This document shows, in pieces, positions 28,037 through 36,874 of a DNA stretch of 64,000 nt; position 1 is the stretch's first letter; each line of letters begins with the position of its first letter. The position numbers and the translations under genes are program-made. The stretch lies in the NCBI GenBank assembly GCA_041394905.1, contig JAWKHJ010000008.1:186001-250000 (forward strand), in the 5' to 3' direction. Below the pieces are notes generated by a model. It was not told the DNA's origin, ran no database searches, and worked only from the letters and a program-made list of their open reading frames with translations. This DNA comes from RI-231 sp041394905 (lineage in GTDB: Bacteria; Acidobacteriota; Terriglobia; Bryobacterales; UBA6623).

Positions 28037-28648
28037 CTAGTGCGGCGCGACCGAGAGCAGGTAGATCAGCGGGAAGACGAACATCCAGACCAAGTCGACG
28101 AAGTGCCAGTAGAGACCGCTGACCTCGACGTCTTCCGCCGTGTATTTCCCGGCCGAGAAGCGCGTGGCGATGACGCTCAAGTAGACGACGCCGATGGCGA
28201 CGTGGGTCATGTGCAAACCGGTGATGAGGTAGAAGGTTCCACCGAACAAGGGCGCGCCCCAGGGGTTTGAGAACGGGGTGACGCCTTCGTGGATGAGGTG
28301 GTTCCACTCGGTCAAGTGCAACGCCACGAAGATGACGCCCCCGAGCGCCGTCATCCAAACCCACTTGGCCGCCTTCTTGCGGTCGCCTGCTTGTGCAGCG
28401 GCCACGCCGAAGACCATCGTCAGGCTCGAAGAGAGCAGCACGAGGGTCATCAGGGTGGAAAACAAAATCCCCGGAGAGAAGGTGAACGGGTGCGGCCAAT
28501 CGTTGGCGATGCGCAGGTAGCTGTAGCAGACCAGCAGAGTCGCGAAGGTCAACGCGTCGGAGATGAGGAACAGCCACATCCCGAGCTTTTTGTTGCCGAC
28601 GGAGAGGCCGTGCTCTCCTTTCCAGGCGGCGTGTGTGGCGGCGGACAT
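28037..28648 (-). CDS. coxC: Cytochrome c oxidase subunit III
   Basis: 203 aa, intact, multi-spanning. NKKLGMWLFLISDALTFATLLVCY, HLTEWNHLIHEGVTPFSNPWGAPLFGGTFYLITGLHMTHV and GLYWHFVDLVWMFVFPLIYLL are classic subunit III motifs. Part of the aa3/caa3 oxidase that reduces O2 and pumps protons. It lies 6 bases behind a second subunit III-like gene and 2 bases ahead of subunit IV. Subunits I and II are not in the window. Confidence 0.93.
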   Translation of the reverse strand: MSAATHAAWKGEHGLSVGNKKLGMWLFLISDALTFATLLVCYSYLRIANDWPHPFTFSPGILFSTLMTLVLLSSSLTMVFGVAAAQAGDRKKAAKWVWMTALGGVIFVALHLTEWNHLIHEGVTPFSNPWGAPLFGGTFYLITGLHMTHVAIGVVYLSVIATRFSAGKYTAEDVEVSGLYWHFVDLVWMFVFPLIYLLSVAPH

Positions 28649-28654
28649 GGGATG

Positions 28655-29295
28655 TTAGGCGAGGACTCCCAACAGGATAAACAGATAGACCCAGAGAACG
28701 CCCAGGAAGTGCCAGTAAATAGCGGTGGCGTCCACCGCGGCGAGCCGATTCGCCCAGGGGCGCGCCATGCAGGCACGGGCGGCGGGCAGATCGACCGTTC
28801 ACCGAGCACGTGCAAGGCGTGTGCTGCGGTGAGGATGTAGAAGAACGAGCCGCTGGCGCTGTTGCTCATCGAGACGCCCTGGGCGAGCAAATCGCGCCAG
28901 CCGAGGGTTTGCGCGACGAGAAAAGCGAGGCCGAGCACGAGAGTGGCGAAGGTCCAGGTGCGCAGCTTGTCCGACGTTCACATTGCGCAGTTGGCGGCGG
29001 TGATCTCGGGCGCGACGCTGCTGAAGAGCAGGATCGCGGTACTCGGCTCTGGTACGGCGGGCAGGTCGAGCGCGAGCCAGTCGTCGCCGATGCGTCGCAC
29101 GACCATGGCGCTCGAGATGGCGGCGAAGAACATGACGATGCCGGCGATGCCGACCCAGACGGCCAGCCGTAGACGTTCGCCGGCGCGGTAGCCGCCATCG
29201 TTGTTGGAGTCGCCTCCGCCCCAGCCGCGCGCGGTCTTCTGCGATGGCGACCATCGCCTCCGCCGCCGACGGCGAGCCGCTCGGCGACGTCGCAT
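28655..29295 (-). pseudogene. Second cytochrome c oxidase subunit III-like protein (several frameshifts)
   Basis: Heme-copper oxidase subunit III homologue. Pieces in order: YRAGERLRLAVWVGIAGIVM, FFAAISSAMVVRRIGDDW (helix I), TAILLFSSVAPEITAAN, LVLGLAFLVAQTLGWRDLLAQG, FFYILTAAHALHV, and an ending WHFLGVLWVYLFILLGVLA with TAA at 28655-28657. The frame changes near 29235, 28980 and 28790. AAGGAG lies just before the ATG at 29295, which supports the start. Two adjacent subunit III genes occur in some bacterial oxidase operons, one being the ancillary member. Confidence 0.75.
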
Positions 29296-29380
29296 AAACT
29301 CCTTGCGTGTGACGAAGCACTGGTCGAGATTCTAGCAGCCCGAGCGGGAAGTCGCGAAGGCGGCGCTTGCGCCACAATGG

Positions 29381-30071
29381 TTGGTTTCGAGTCGGCCCCG
29401 CGTGTGGAAGGATCTCAAGGTCACCGCCATCATCCCCTGCCTGAATGAGGAGCAGGGAATCGACGAGGTGTTGCGCCGAATGCCGGAATACATTGACGAG
29501 GTGATCGTCGTGGACAGCTCGACCGATCGCACACGGCGGAAGTGGCGGCTTCGTACGGTGCGTATGTGGTGCCGGAGATGGTGCGCGGTTACGGCCGGGC
29601 CTATAAGAAAGGGTTCGCGCACGCCTCGGGCGACGTGATTGTCACCACGACGGGGACCATTCCTATCCGGTGGGCTCATCTCATCTGCTCAGCGCCTTCG
29701 AGCACTTGCACTGCGATTTCTTGAACGCCTCGCGCTTCCCCGTCCGAGACCGGCGGGCGATGAGCTTCAAGCACAAGTTCGGCAACTGGGTGCTGTCGCT
29801 GACCACGTCGCTGCTGTTCTTCCGCTGGGTGCGGGATTCGCAGTCCGGGCATGTGGGTGTTCCGGCGGGCGATTCTCGACAAGATCGGCTCGATGCGGAC
29901 GGCATGGCGTTCTCGGAAGAGATCAAGGTAGAGGTGATCAAACGGGCCGACATGCGCTTCGAGGAGATCCCGGTGATGTATACCTCGCGGCTGGGCGAGA
30001 TCAAGCTGAATCCTTGGCGGGACGGGTTCCAGAACTTGGCGTTCTTGTTCAAGAAGCGCTTTCAGTTTTGA
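29381..30071 (+). pseudogene. Family 2 glycosyltransferase, polyprenyl-phosphate sugar transferase-like (frameshifts)
   Basis: GT2 enzyme of the DPM1-like type, transferring a sugar from a nucleotide donor to a lipid phosphate. KVTAIIPCLNEEQGIDEVL, DEVIVVDSSTDRT (donor site), GYGRAYKKGFAHASGDVIV, FPVRDRRAMSFKHKFGNW, KADMRFEEIPVMYTSRLGEIKL-type ending (here KRADMRFEEIPV). Frame changes near 29535, 29660 and 29860. The start is uncertain (TTG 29381 or out-of-frame ATG 29377). Ends 22 bases before the methyltransferase gene. Confidence 0.78.
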
Positions 30072-30093
30072 GTCTTAAGAGAACCGGTGACGG

Positions 30094-30846
30094 ATGGCGA
30101 AGAAGAAGCAGCAGTATCGCCTCTACGACGCGTTTGCGCCTTTCTATGACCTCTACTGGGGCGATTGGTATCTCGACGATTGCCGCCAGGGGCTGGCCGA
30201 GCTCGTGTTGCCGCGTATCCCCGCAGGCGGGCGCGTGCTGGATTTGTGTTGCGGCACGGGCCAACTGGCGCGTTGGCTGACGGCTTGCGGCTTCGAGGTG
30301 ACGGGCCTGGACGGGTCGGAAGAGATGCTGGCTCTTGCTCGGCGCAATGCTCCGAAGGCGAGCTTCATTTGCGCCGACGCGCGAACGTTTGCGTTTGACG
30401 AGCCGTTCGATGCGGTGCTGTCGACGTTTGACAGTGTGAACCACTTCCCAACGCTCGAGGATGTGGCGACGGTGTTCGAGAATGTCGCGCGGGCGCTCGC
30501 GCCGGGCGGGGTGTTTGTGTTCGACGTCAATACGCAGGCCGGCTTTTTGGATGCGGCGGACGAGTCATACATCACCGAGGAAGGCGGCCCGGTGTGCGTG
30601 GTGCGGAGTACCTACGACGTCAAGACCGGCGTGGGGTTGTCGAAGGTAACGGGGTTCCTCCAAGAAGGAGAGCTGTGGCGGCGGGTGGACTTCGCGATCC
30701 CCGAGTACCACTACACGCTCAAGGACCTGAAGGCGGCTTTGCGTGCGGCGGGCTTCCGGCCGCCGGAGACACTCGATGCGGCGGAAGACTTCGGTATGCC
30801 GCGGGCGCACGGGCGGGTGTTTTTGGTGACGGAGAAGCGAGGCTGA
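30094..30846 (+). CDS. Class I SAM-dependent methyltransferase
   Basis: 250 aa Rossmann-fold methyltransferase. The N-terminal LYDAFAPFYDLYWGDWY is common in this group; SAM-binding motif I is RVLDLCCGTGQLARWL, motif II GLDGSEEMLALAR, then FICADARTF and FDAVLSTFDSVNHF. The C-terminal part (YHYTLKDLKAALRAAGF) is typical. Small-molecule substrate unknown; its position behind a GT2 gene hints at cell-envelope glycan modification. Intact. Confidence 0.88.
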   Translation: MAKKKQQYRLYDAFAPFYDLYWGDWYLDDCRQGLAELVLPRIPAGGRVLDLCCGTGQLARWLTACGFEVTGLDGSEEMLALARRNAPKASFICADARTFAFDEPFDAVLSTFDSVNHFPTLEDVATVFENVARALAPGGVFVFDVNTQAGFLDAADESYITEEGGPVCVVRSTYDVKTGVGLSKVTGFLQEGELWRRVDFAIPEYHYTLKDLKAALRAAGFRPPETLDAAEDFGMPRAHGRVFLVTEKRG

Positions 30847-30875
30847 AAGCGCGGCCACTCAATAACCAAACCGCT

Positions 30876-32780
30876 ATGCTCATGGGTATGCGGAGCTTGA
30901 CCCCGACGTTGGTGTTGACGTTTGCGCTGCTGTTTGCTGCTGCGGCGCACGGCGAGGTGACGATCTGCCAGTCGACGCCGATGTACGAGCCGTGCGAGCT
31001 TTCGTTCGACATGACCGACGCGGAGGCGGAGCGGCACACGAACCCGTATGAGACCGTCGAGGTGCGCGCGGAGTATCGCTCGCCCGACGGCGGCAAGACG
31101 ATGGTCATGCCAGGGTTCTGGGACGGCGGACGGACGTTCCGCATCCGCTTCTCGCCGGACTTTTTGGGACGTTGGGATCTGCGCATCCTTTCGAACCTGC
31201 CGAGCGTCGATCGTAAGATCCTGAGCTTCCAAGCGACCGAGCCTACGCGGCCGGGGTTCATTCACGTCTTCAATACACGCTATTTCCGCTATTCGGCTCC
31301 GAATACGGCGCACTTCTGGATGGGCGACACGAGCTACCGGTTCGTGATGATTCCTTGGGAGACGTTCACCGCCTACGTGGACAAGCGCGCCGAGCAGAAG
31401 TTCAACCACATGCGCGGGCTGGCGCTGGGCTGGGAGGAGATGGCCAAGGACGTATTGGCCGACCCGATGCATCCGAAAGTGGAGCATTTTCGCGAGCTCG
31501 ACCGGCGCGTGGCCTACATGAACGCGAAGGGCATCGCCTACGACGTTCTGTTCGCCGGAGACCAGAACGAGCTGGTGGAGTTGCTGCCGGAACGGCGACA
31601 ACGAGAGCGTTACGTCCGCTATCTGACCGCACGCTTGGCGGCGTACAACGTCGTCTGGCAGGGCGTGCAGGAGTTTGAGGAGTATCCCGACGGACGCAAG
31701 GTCCTCAAAGAGCTCTACGACGTGGTGCGCAAGAACGATCCTTACGATCACCCGCGCTCGACCCACGCGCAGCAGACTTCGAGCCCGCTGATCGAGGACG
31801 GTTGGATGACCTACATCGTCGAACAGACCTCGGCGGCGAGCTTGGAGTCGATTGACTACGAGATGCACACGATGCCGGTGGTCAACGCGGAGTTTGGCTA
31901 CGAGAACTCCGGCGCGGGCGCTTCGCATCCGCACCACGTCTCGAGCGACGAGTTCCGCAAGCGGCTGTGGGAGGCGATGGCGCGTGGAGCTTACACGACG
32001 TTTGGCAACACGGGCACCTATGGCGGGCGGAAGTTTAAGGTGGATCTCAAATACGTCGACTCGCCGGGCGCGCGGGCGATGACGCACTTCTACGACTTCA
32101 TGACGCAGACGCGCTGGTTCGATCTGCAGCCCTATTACAAGGTGGAGGGCGGCATCGCGATTTCGCTCGACTACCTGCCCTACTGGGCGGAAGAGCGCAA
32201 GGGCGTCGAGTTCATCGTCTACATGGCCAAGCCCGGGCCGCTCGAGTTGCTGATCCCTAAGGATGGCTACGACGTGAGCTGGGTGAACCCGATCGACGGA
32301 GTCTGGACCGACGAGAAGAAGAAGTTCAAGGGCGACCGCTTCCAGGTCCCGGGGCCGCCGGATGCGGCGCATGATTGGGTGCTCTACGTACGGAAAGAGG
32401 GCAAGAAGGAGCACTGGAACAAGTCGTTCTTCCTGGAAGCGCGCGGGGTGAAGCCAAAGGAAATCGAGACGCGCGACGTGCCGTTTGCGATCCAGCTACC
32501 GGAGCTCGAGGCGCTGAAGGTAGGCGAGAGTTACGAATTCAATGCGACGCTGACGAAGTCGACGCGCGTTGCGAAGGAGATGCTCTGGCTGTGGACGGCG
32601 GAAGTGGCAGGATCGGGCAAGACGCAACGGGTGCTCGGCACGGAGCAATTCGGGAAGTTCAAGATCCCGGCGAACTTGGCGGACATTTATCCTGCGACGC
32701 TATCGGTCAGGTTGCTCGGCCTGGACGGGGCGGGACGGCTCTACGAGGCGTTCAAGGCCTATCGGCTGGAAAGGGAATAG
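30876..32780 (+). CDS. DUF5060/DUF4038-type putative glycoside hydrolase, exported
   Basis: About 634 aa from the ATG at 30876 (30882 or 30888 also possible); the longer open frame upstream is non-coding. A signal peptide (LTPTLVLTFALLFAAAAHG) precedes a DUF5060-like beta domain (YEPCELSFDMTD, PGFWDGGRTFRIRFSPDFLGRW). A TIM-barrel-like catalytic region of the DUF4038/apiosidase-like kind follows (NTRYFRYSAPNTAHFWMGDT, FNHMRGLALGWEEM, VVWQGVQEFEEYPDGRKVL, PVVNAEFGYENSG). The C-terminal domain resembles a putative collagen-binding beta fold. Glu in QEFEEY and NAEFGYEN are candidate catalytic acids. Probably degrades plant or microbial polysaccharide. Intact. Confidence 0.78.
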   Translation: MLMGMRSLTPTLVLTFALLFAAAAHGEVTICQSTPMYEPCELSFDMTDAEAERHTNPYETVEVRAEYRSPDGGKTMVMPGFWDGGRTFRIRFSPDFLGRWDLRILSNLPSVDRKILSFQATEPTRPGFIHVFNTRYFRYSAPNTAHFWMGDTSYRFVMIPWETFTAYVDKRAEQKFNHMRGLALGWEEMAKDVLADPMHPKVEHFRELDRRVAYMNAKGIAYDVLFAGDQNELVELLPERRQRERYVRYLTARLAAYNVVWQGVQEFEEYPDGRKVLKELYDVVRKNDPYDHPRSTHAQQTSSPLIEDGWMTYIVEQTSAASLESIDYEMHTMPVVNAEFGYENSGAGASHPHHVSSDEFRKRLWEAMARGAYTTFGNTGTYGGRKFKVDLKYVDSPGARAMTHFYDFMTQTRWFDLQPYYKVEGGIAISLDYLPYWAEERKGVEFIVYMAKPGPLELLIPKDGYDVSWVNPIDGVWTDEKKKFKGDRFQVPGPPDAAHDWVLYVRKEGKKEHWNKSFFLEARGVKPKEIETRDVPFAIQLPELEALKVGESYEFNATLTKSTRVAKEMLWLWTAEVAGSGKTQRVLGTEQFGKFKIPANLADIYPATLSVRLLGLDGAGRLYEAFKAYRLERE

Positions 32781-32785
32781 GGCGC

Positions 32786-33430
32786 TTGCTGGTTTTGGCG
32801 ATCGATACAACTGCGCGGACAGGCGGGTTCGCGTTGGCGCGGGATGGCGAAGTGGTGGCTTCGCGCACGCTCGAAGCAGACAAAGGGCTGGCGGCGGCGC
32901 TGTTCGGCGAGATCGAGGCGTTGCTGGCCGGGGCTGGCTTCTCGCTGGCCGACGTCGATGCGTTTGCGGCGCTCGCCGGGCCTGGGTCGTTCACGGGGAT
33001 CCGTGTGGGGTTGTCGGCGGTGAAGGCGCTGGCGGAGGCGGGCGGCAAGCCGGTGCTGGCGGTGTCGAACTTGGAAGCCGCGGCGTTTGAGCGAGCGGGC
33101 GATTTGCGTGCGGTCTTACTGCCGGGGCGGCGCGGTGACGTTTTCGGGGCGGTGTTCGATGGGGAGTTGCGGCCTCTGGTGAGCGAACGGCAGGAACCGG
33201 AGGAGTCGTTTCGGGAGAGGGCGCGCGCGCTGGGGGCTGAGCCTGCGGTCGTGACCGGTCCGTTGGCCGAAGCGGCGGCGCGGTTGGCCTGCCTGCGGCT
33301 GGCTGGAGGGGCGTCTGGCGCTCCCGAGGCGGCGGACGCAAATTACGTGGAACGGGCGGCCGTCGAGAAGGGTTCGCAAGGGTTAGTAAGGTCCGGGACT
33401 CCCCCACAAGAGCGTGGACGATGTCCATAG
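32786..33430 (+). CDS. tsaB: tRNA threonylcarbamoyladenosine biosynthesis protein TsaB
   Basis: ASKHA-fold partner of TsaD in t6A37 modification of tRNA. LVLAIDTTARTGGFALA is the phosphate-1-like loop; GLAAALFGEIEALLAGAGF and FAALAGPGSFTGIRVGLSAVKALAEA are the TsaB signature. The start is TTG (32786 or 32795). It begins 5 bases after the DUF5060 gene and its 3' end overlaps the DUF6572 start by 10 bases. About 214 aa, normal size. Confidence 0.92.
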   Translation: MLVLAIDTTARTGGFALARDGEVVASRTLEADKGLAAALFGEIEALLAGAGFSLADVDAFAALAGPGSFTGIRVGLSAVKALAEAGGKPVLAVSNLEAAAFERAGDLRAVLLPGRRGDVFGAVFDGELRPLVSERQEPEESFRERARALGAEPAVVTGPLAEAAARLACLRLAGGASGAPEAADANYVERAAVEKGSQGLVRSGTPPQERGRCP

Positions 33431-33765
33431 ACGAAAGTAACGTCATCGACATCATCAGCACGGACCCGCGGACAAGGGAAGTGATCCTCACCATCTCCGA
33501 CCACCTTGACTGGTCGGATAGCCTGGAGCATCAAACGCTGCTCCAAACGAAATTGAACTCTTACTTGGCGTTCATCGAGAGCGGCGAGATCCTCGAACAC
33601 TATCCGGACGCCAGAGATCGGGCGGTCGCACTCCGAGTTGTGTTCAAGTATGATCCCGACGCCAGCGGCAACGAGTTTCTTCGCCGGGCGAGAAGCATTG
33701 TCGAGTCTGCCGGGTTCGCGCTGCGATGGGGCCGATTGGCAAGCGAGGCCAGCAGCCGTGAATAG
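33421..33765 (+). CDS. DUF6572 family protein
   Basis: 114 aa small soluble protein: NVIDIISTDPRTREVILTISDHLDW, LLQTKLNSYLAFIESGEILEHYPDA. This matches the DUF6572 pattern; function unknown. Homologues are often scattered accessory genes. It overlaps the tsaB 3' end by 10 bases. Intact. Confidence 0.78.
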   Translation: MSIDESNVIDIISTDPRTREVILTISDHLDWSDSLEHQTLLQTKLNSYLAFIESGEILEHYPDARDRAVALRVVFKYDPDASGNEFLRRARSIVESAGFALRWGRLASEASSRE

Positions 33766-34137
33766 ACGTTTCGGGCTGTTGTGGTGTAAACGGCGACGTT
33801 TGCAGCGTCGCAAGTCATCGCGACGGCGCTTTCGGTCGCGATGACTCGCGACCCGGCAAGCCTGGCGCTCGCGCCACAAAGTTTGGTGGTACGTCGGCGC
33901 ACAGTGCGGGCCGGATTCGGCGGGAAATGTTTCCAGGGCCCTGTCGCATAGGCGGCGGGCTCGCACACTAGAAAAGACGTTGCGCCCGCGAACGTGCGAT
34001 CCTCTGGGCCGTAAGTTCAATCTAATCAGTGATCTTGGTCGCCTGACAGCGACGCTTCGGCAACTCGGTCCGCGCTTGCCGGCGGGGCCGGTGTCGCTGT
34101 TGGCAGGTATGGCCTTTCGAGAAGGGAATTCGCCGAA
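33766..34137. other. Intergenic region ahead of the mre operon
   Basis: 372 bases without a convincing gene. It contains one strong hairpin (33813-33846) and presumably the promoter of the mreB operon. I could not assign -35/-10 boxes with confidence in this GC-rich stretch. Confidence 0.5.
33813..33846. terminator. Perfect 12-bp inverted repeat
   Basis: AGTCATCGCGAC (33813-33824) and its exact inverse complement GTCGCGATGACT (33835-33846) around a 10-base loop. It lies 48 bases after the DUF6572 stop. No T-run. Terminator or regulator-binding palindrome ahead of mreB. Confidence 0.4.
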
Positions 34138-35163
<1,026 letters not shown>

Positions 35164-35189
35164 GATCCGGCCAAGGAGGCCCTGTAGGC

Positions 35190-36341
35190 GTGGAGAGCTG
35201 GGCGCGGTACCGGAACATTGCGACGCTCGTCGTTGTGGTGGTGGCGCAGCTGATCCTGCTCGGCTATCAGGTGCGGCGCGATGACGACATGTCGTTGCTG
35301 CGCGCCTGGGTCGTGGGTGCGGTGACGCCGGTGAACCGCGTGATGCATGGCGGCTACTCGATGGTCGCCTCCGGTTGGACGCACTACTTCTGGCTGATCG
35401 GCGCACGCAGCGAGAACGAGACACTCAAGCGCGATCTGGACCGCATCCGGCTGGAAAATGCCGAGCTACGGCGCGACGTGCAGCGCTACCAGCGCCAGCA
35501 ACGTCTGGTTTCGGTCCAAAACAGTATTGCCTCTCAGACTCTGATCGCCGACGTGATTGGCGGCGGCGCAAGCTCCACATCCAAGGAAATTCTCGTCAAC
35601 AAGGGCCGCTCCGACGGCGTGCTGCCGGGTATGGCGGCGTTGACCGCCGACGGCATTGTGGGGCGAGTGCAGGCTTCCTATCCGAATGCCGCCCTGGTGA
35701 TGCTGATCCACGACGTGGATTCGGGCGTGGGCGTGTTGCTCGGGGGCAGTCGTGTGCGTGGCGTTCTCAAAGGGCGCGGCGCGGCGGAGTGCCTGCTCGA
35801 CTACGTGGATCATGAGGTCGATGTGGAGGTAGGCGAGGCGGTTTACACCTCGGGCGACGACCGGATCTACCCCAAGGGGCTGCGAGTGGGCGAGGTGACG
35901 AGGGTCGAGACGGGGCCGGACTTTCTCGAGATTTCGGTGCGTCCGTATGCGGCGCTCGACCGCTTGGACGAGATTTTGATCGTGGTGACGGGCGTCCACG
36001 AGGAGTTGCCGCCGCCGCGACCACAGCTTTCGCAGTCGCTACTGCCGCTGCCGGGATCGGACCCCGGCCTTGGCGCGGAGTTTGTGGGACCTCCGACCCA
36101 GGAGCAGGCGCACGTTTTGCGCTCGCCGGGCATGACGACGGAGGCGGACCGGCTGGTCGAGCACTACCGGTCGGTAGCCGATTCGCTAGGCGTGCGCGTG
36201 GGCGAGAACGAGCGCTACACGCGGGCGCCGGACTTCAATCAGGGCGTGGTCCCGCAGCCGCCGCAGATCGTGGAAGCGCCATTAATTCCGGACGAAGAGC
36301 CGGAGAGTGCGCCTGAGGAAGGGCAAGAGGTCCAACCTTGA
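35190..36341 (+). CDS. mreC: Rod shape-determining protein MreC
   Basis: 383 aa bitopic protein: one N-terminal helix (NIATLVVVVVAQLILLGYQV), a coiled-coil (LKRDLDRIRLENAELRRDVQRYQRQQ), then the two-barrel periplasmic domain (GASSTSKEILVNKGRSDGV, GMAALTADGIVGRV). The Pro/Glu-rich tail is longer than in E. coli MreC. GTG start with AAGGAGG 12 bases upstream. The stop overlaps the TTG start of mreD (TTGA). Confidence 0.95.
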   Translation: MESWARYRNIATLVVVVVAQLILLGYQVRRDDDMSLLRAWVVGAVTPVNRVMHGGYSMVASGWTHYFWLIGARSENETLKRDLDRIRLENAELRRDVQRYQRQQRLVSVQNSIASQTLIADVIGGGASSTSKEILVNKGRSDGVLPGMAALTADGIVGRVQASYPNAALVMLIHDVDSGVGVLLGGSRVRGVLKGRGAAECLLDYVDHEVDVEVGEAVYTSGDDRIYPKGLRVGEVTRVETGPDFLEISVRPYAALDRLDEILIVVTGVHEELPPPRPQLSQSLLPLPGSDPGLGAEFVGPPTQEQAHVLRSPGMTTEADRLVEHYRSVADSLGVRVGENERYTRAPDFNQGVVPQPPQIVEAPLIPDEEPESAPEEGQEVQP

Positions 36342-36874
36342 GGCCTTTGCTGCGCAATTACGAGGAGCTGCGCCCGCTCAACAAGAAGGACGCGGCGAAG
36401 CTCCACCCGAGCGCCGCAGTTGCGCTGGGCATGGCGGCGATCGCGTTTCAGATCTTCCTGCCGCGGATTGCGCCGGCGGCGGGGCTGCTGGATTTGCCTC
36501 TGCTGGCTGTGATTTATCTGGCTGTGTCGAGGCGGCACGTGCTGTTCGGCATGTTGGCCGGCATGTTGATTGGGCTGGCGCAAGACGGGCTCACGCACGG
36601 GCCGTTCGGACTCTTCGGCATCGACAAGACGATCATCGGCTACTCGGCGGCGGCGCTGAGCCAATACATCGAGGTGGATTTCCCGGGCGCGCGTAGCGTG
36701 TTGTGCGCGTTTTTCTTCCTGGTGCATCAGGCGCTGTTTTGGGCCCTGGCCGGAGGCTTGCTGGGGCGGCCGATCGTGGCCGACCCGGTGCGGGCGCTGA
36801 TGCTGGGCGCGGTTCATGCGGGCCTGGCGCTGATGCTGTTCGGTGCGTTCGACAAGCTCAAGAGGAAGGCGTGA
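36338..36874 (+). CDS. mreD: Rod shape-determining protein MreD
   Basis: 178 aa polytopic inner-membrane protein (several hydrophobic helices, including LLDLPLLAVIYLAVSRRH, LFGMLAGMLIGLAQDGLTHGPFG). Small elongasome component working with MreC. TTG start inside the mreC stop, and its own stop overlaps the GTG of mrdA, so the operon is translationally coupled. Confidence 0.93.
   Translation: MRPLLRNYEELRPLNKKDAAKLHPSAAVALGMAAIAFQIFLPRIAPAAGLLDLPLLAVIYLAVSRRHVLFGMLAGMLIGLAQDGLTHGPFGLFGIDKTIIGYSAAALSQYIEVDFPGARSVLCAFFFLVHQALFWALAGGLLGRPIVADPVRALMLGAVHAGLALMLFGAFDKLKRKA

Noticed and set aside
30594..30875. Extended N-terminus of the DUF5060 protein in the open frame
   Set aside because: Overlaps the methyltransferase gene and lacks a signal peptide; the ATG cluster at 30876-30888 opens into one.
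30711..32414. 567-codon open frame antisense to the DUF5060 gene
   Set aside because: Mirror of a strongly coding plus-strand gene; Arg/His/Leu-rich composition typical of antisense shadows.
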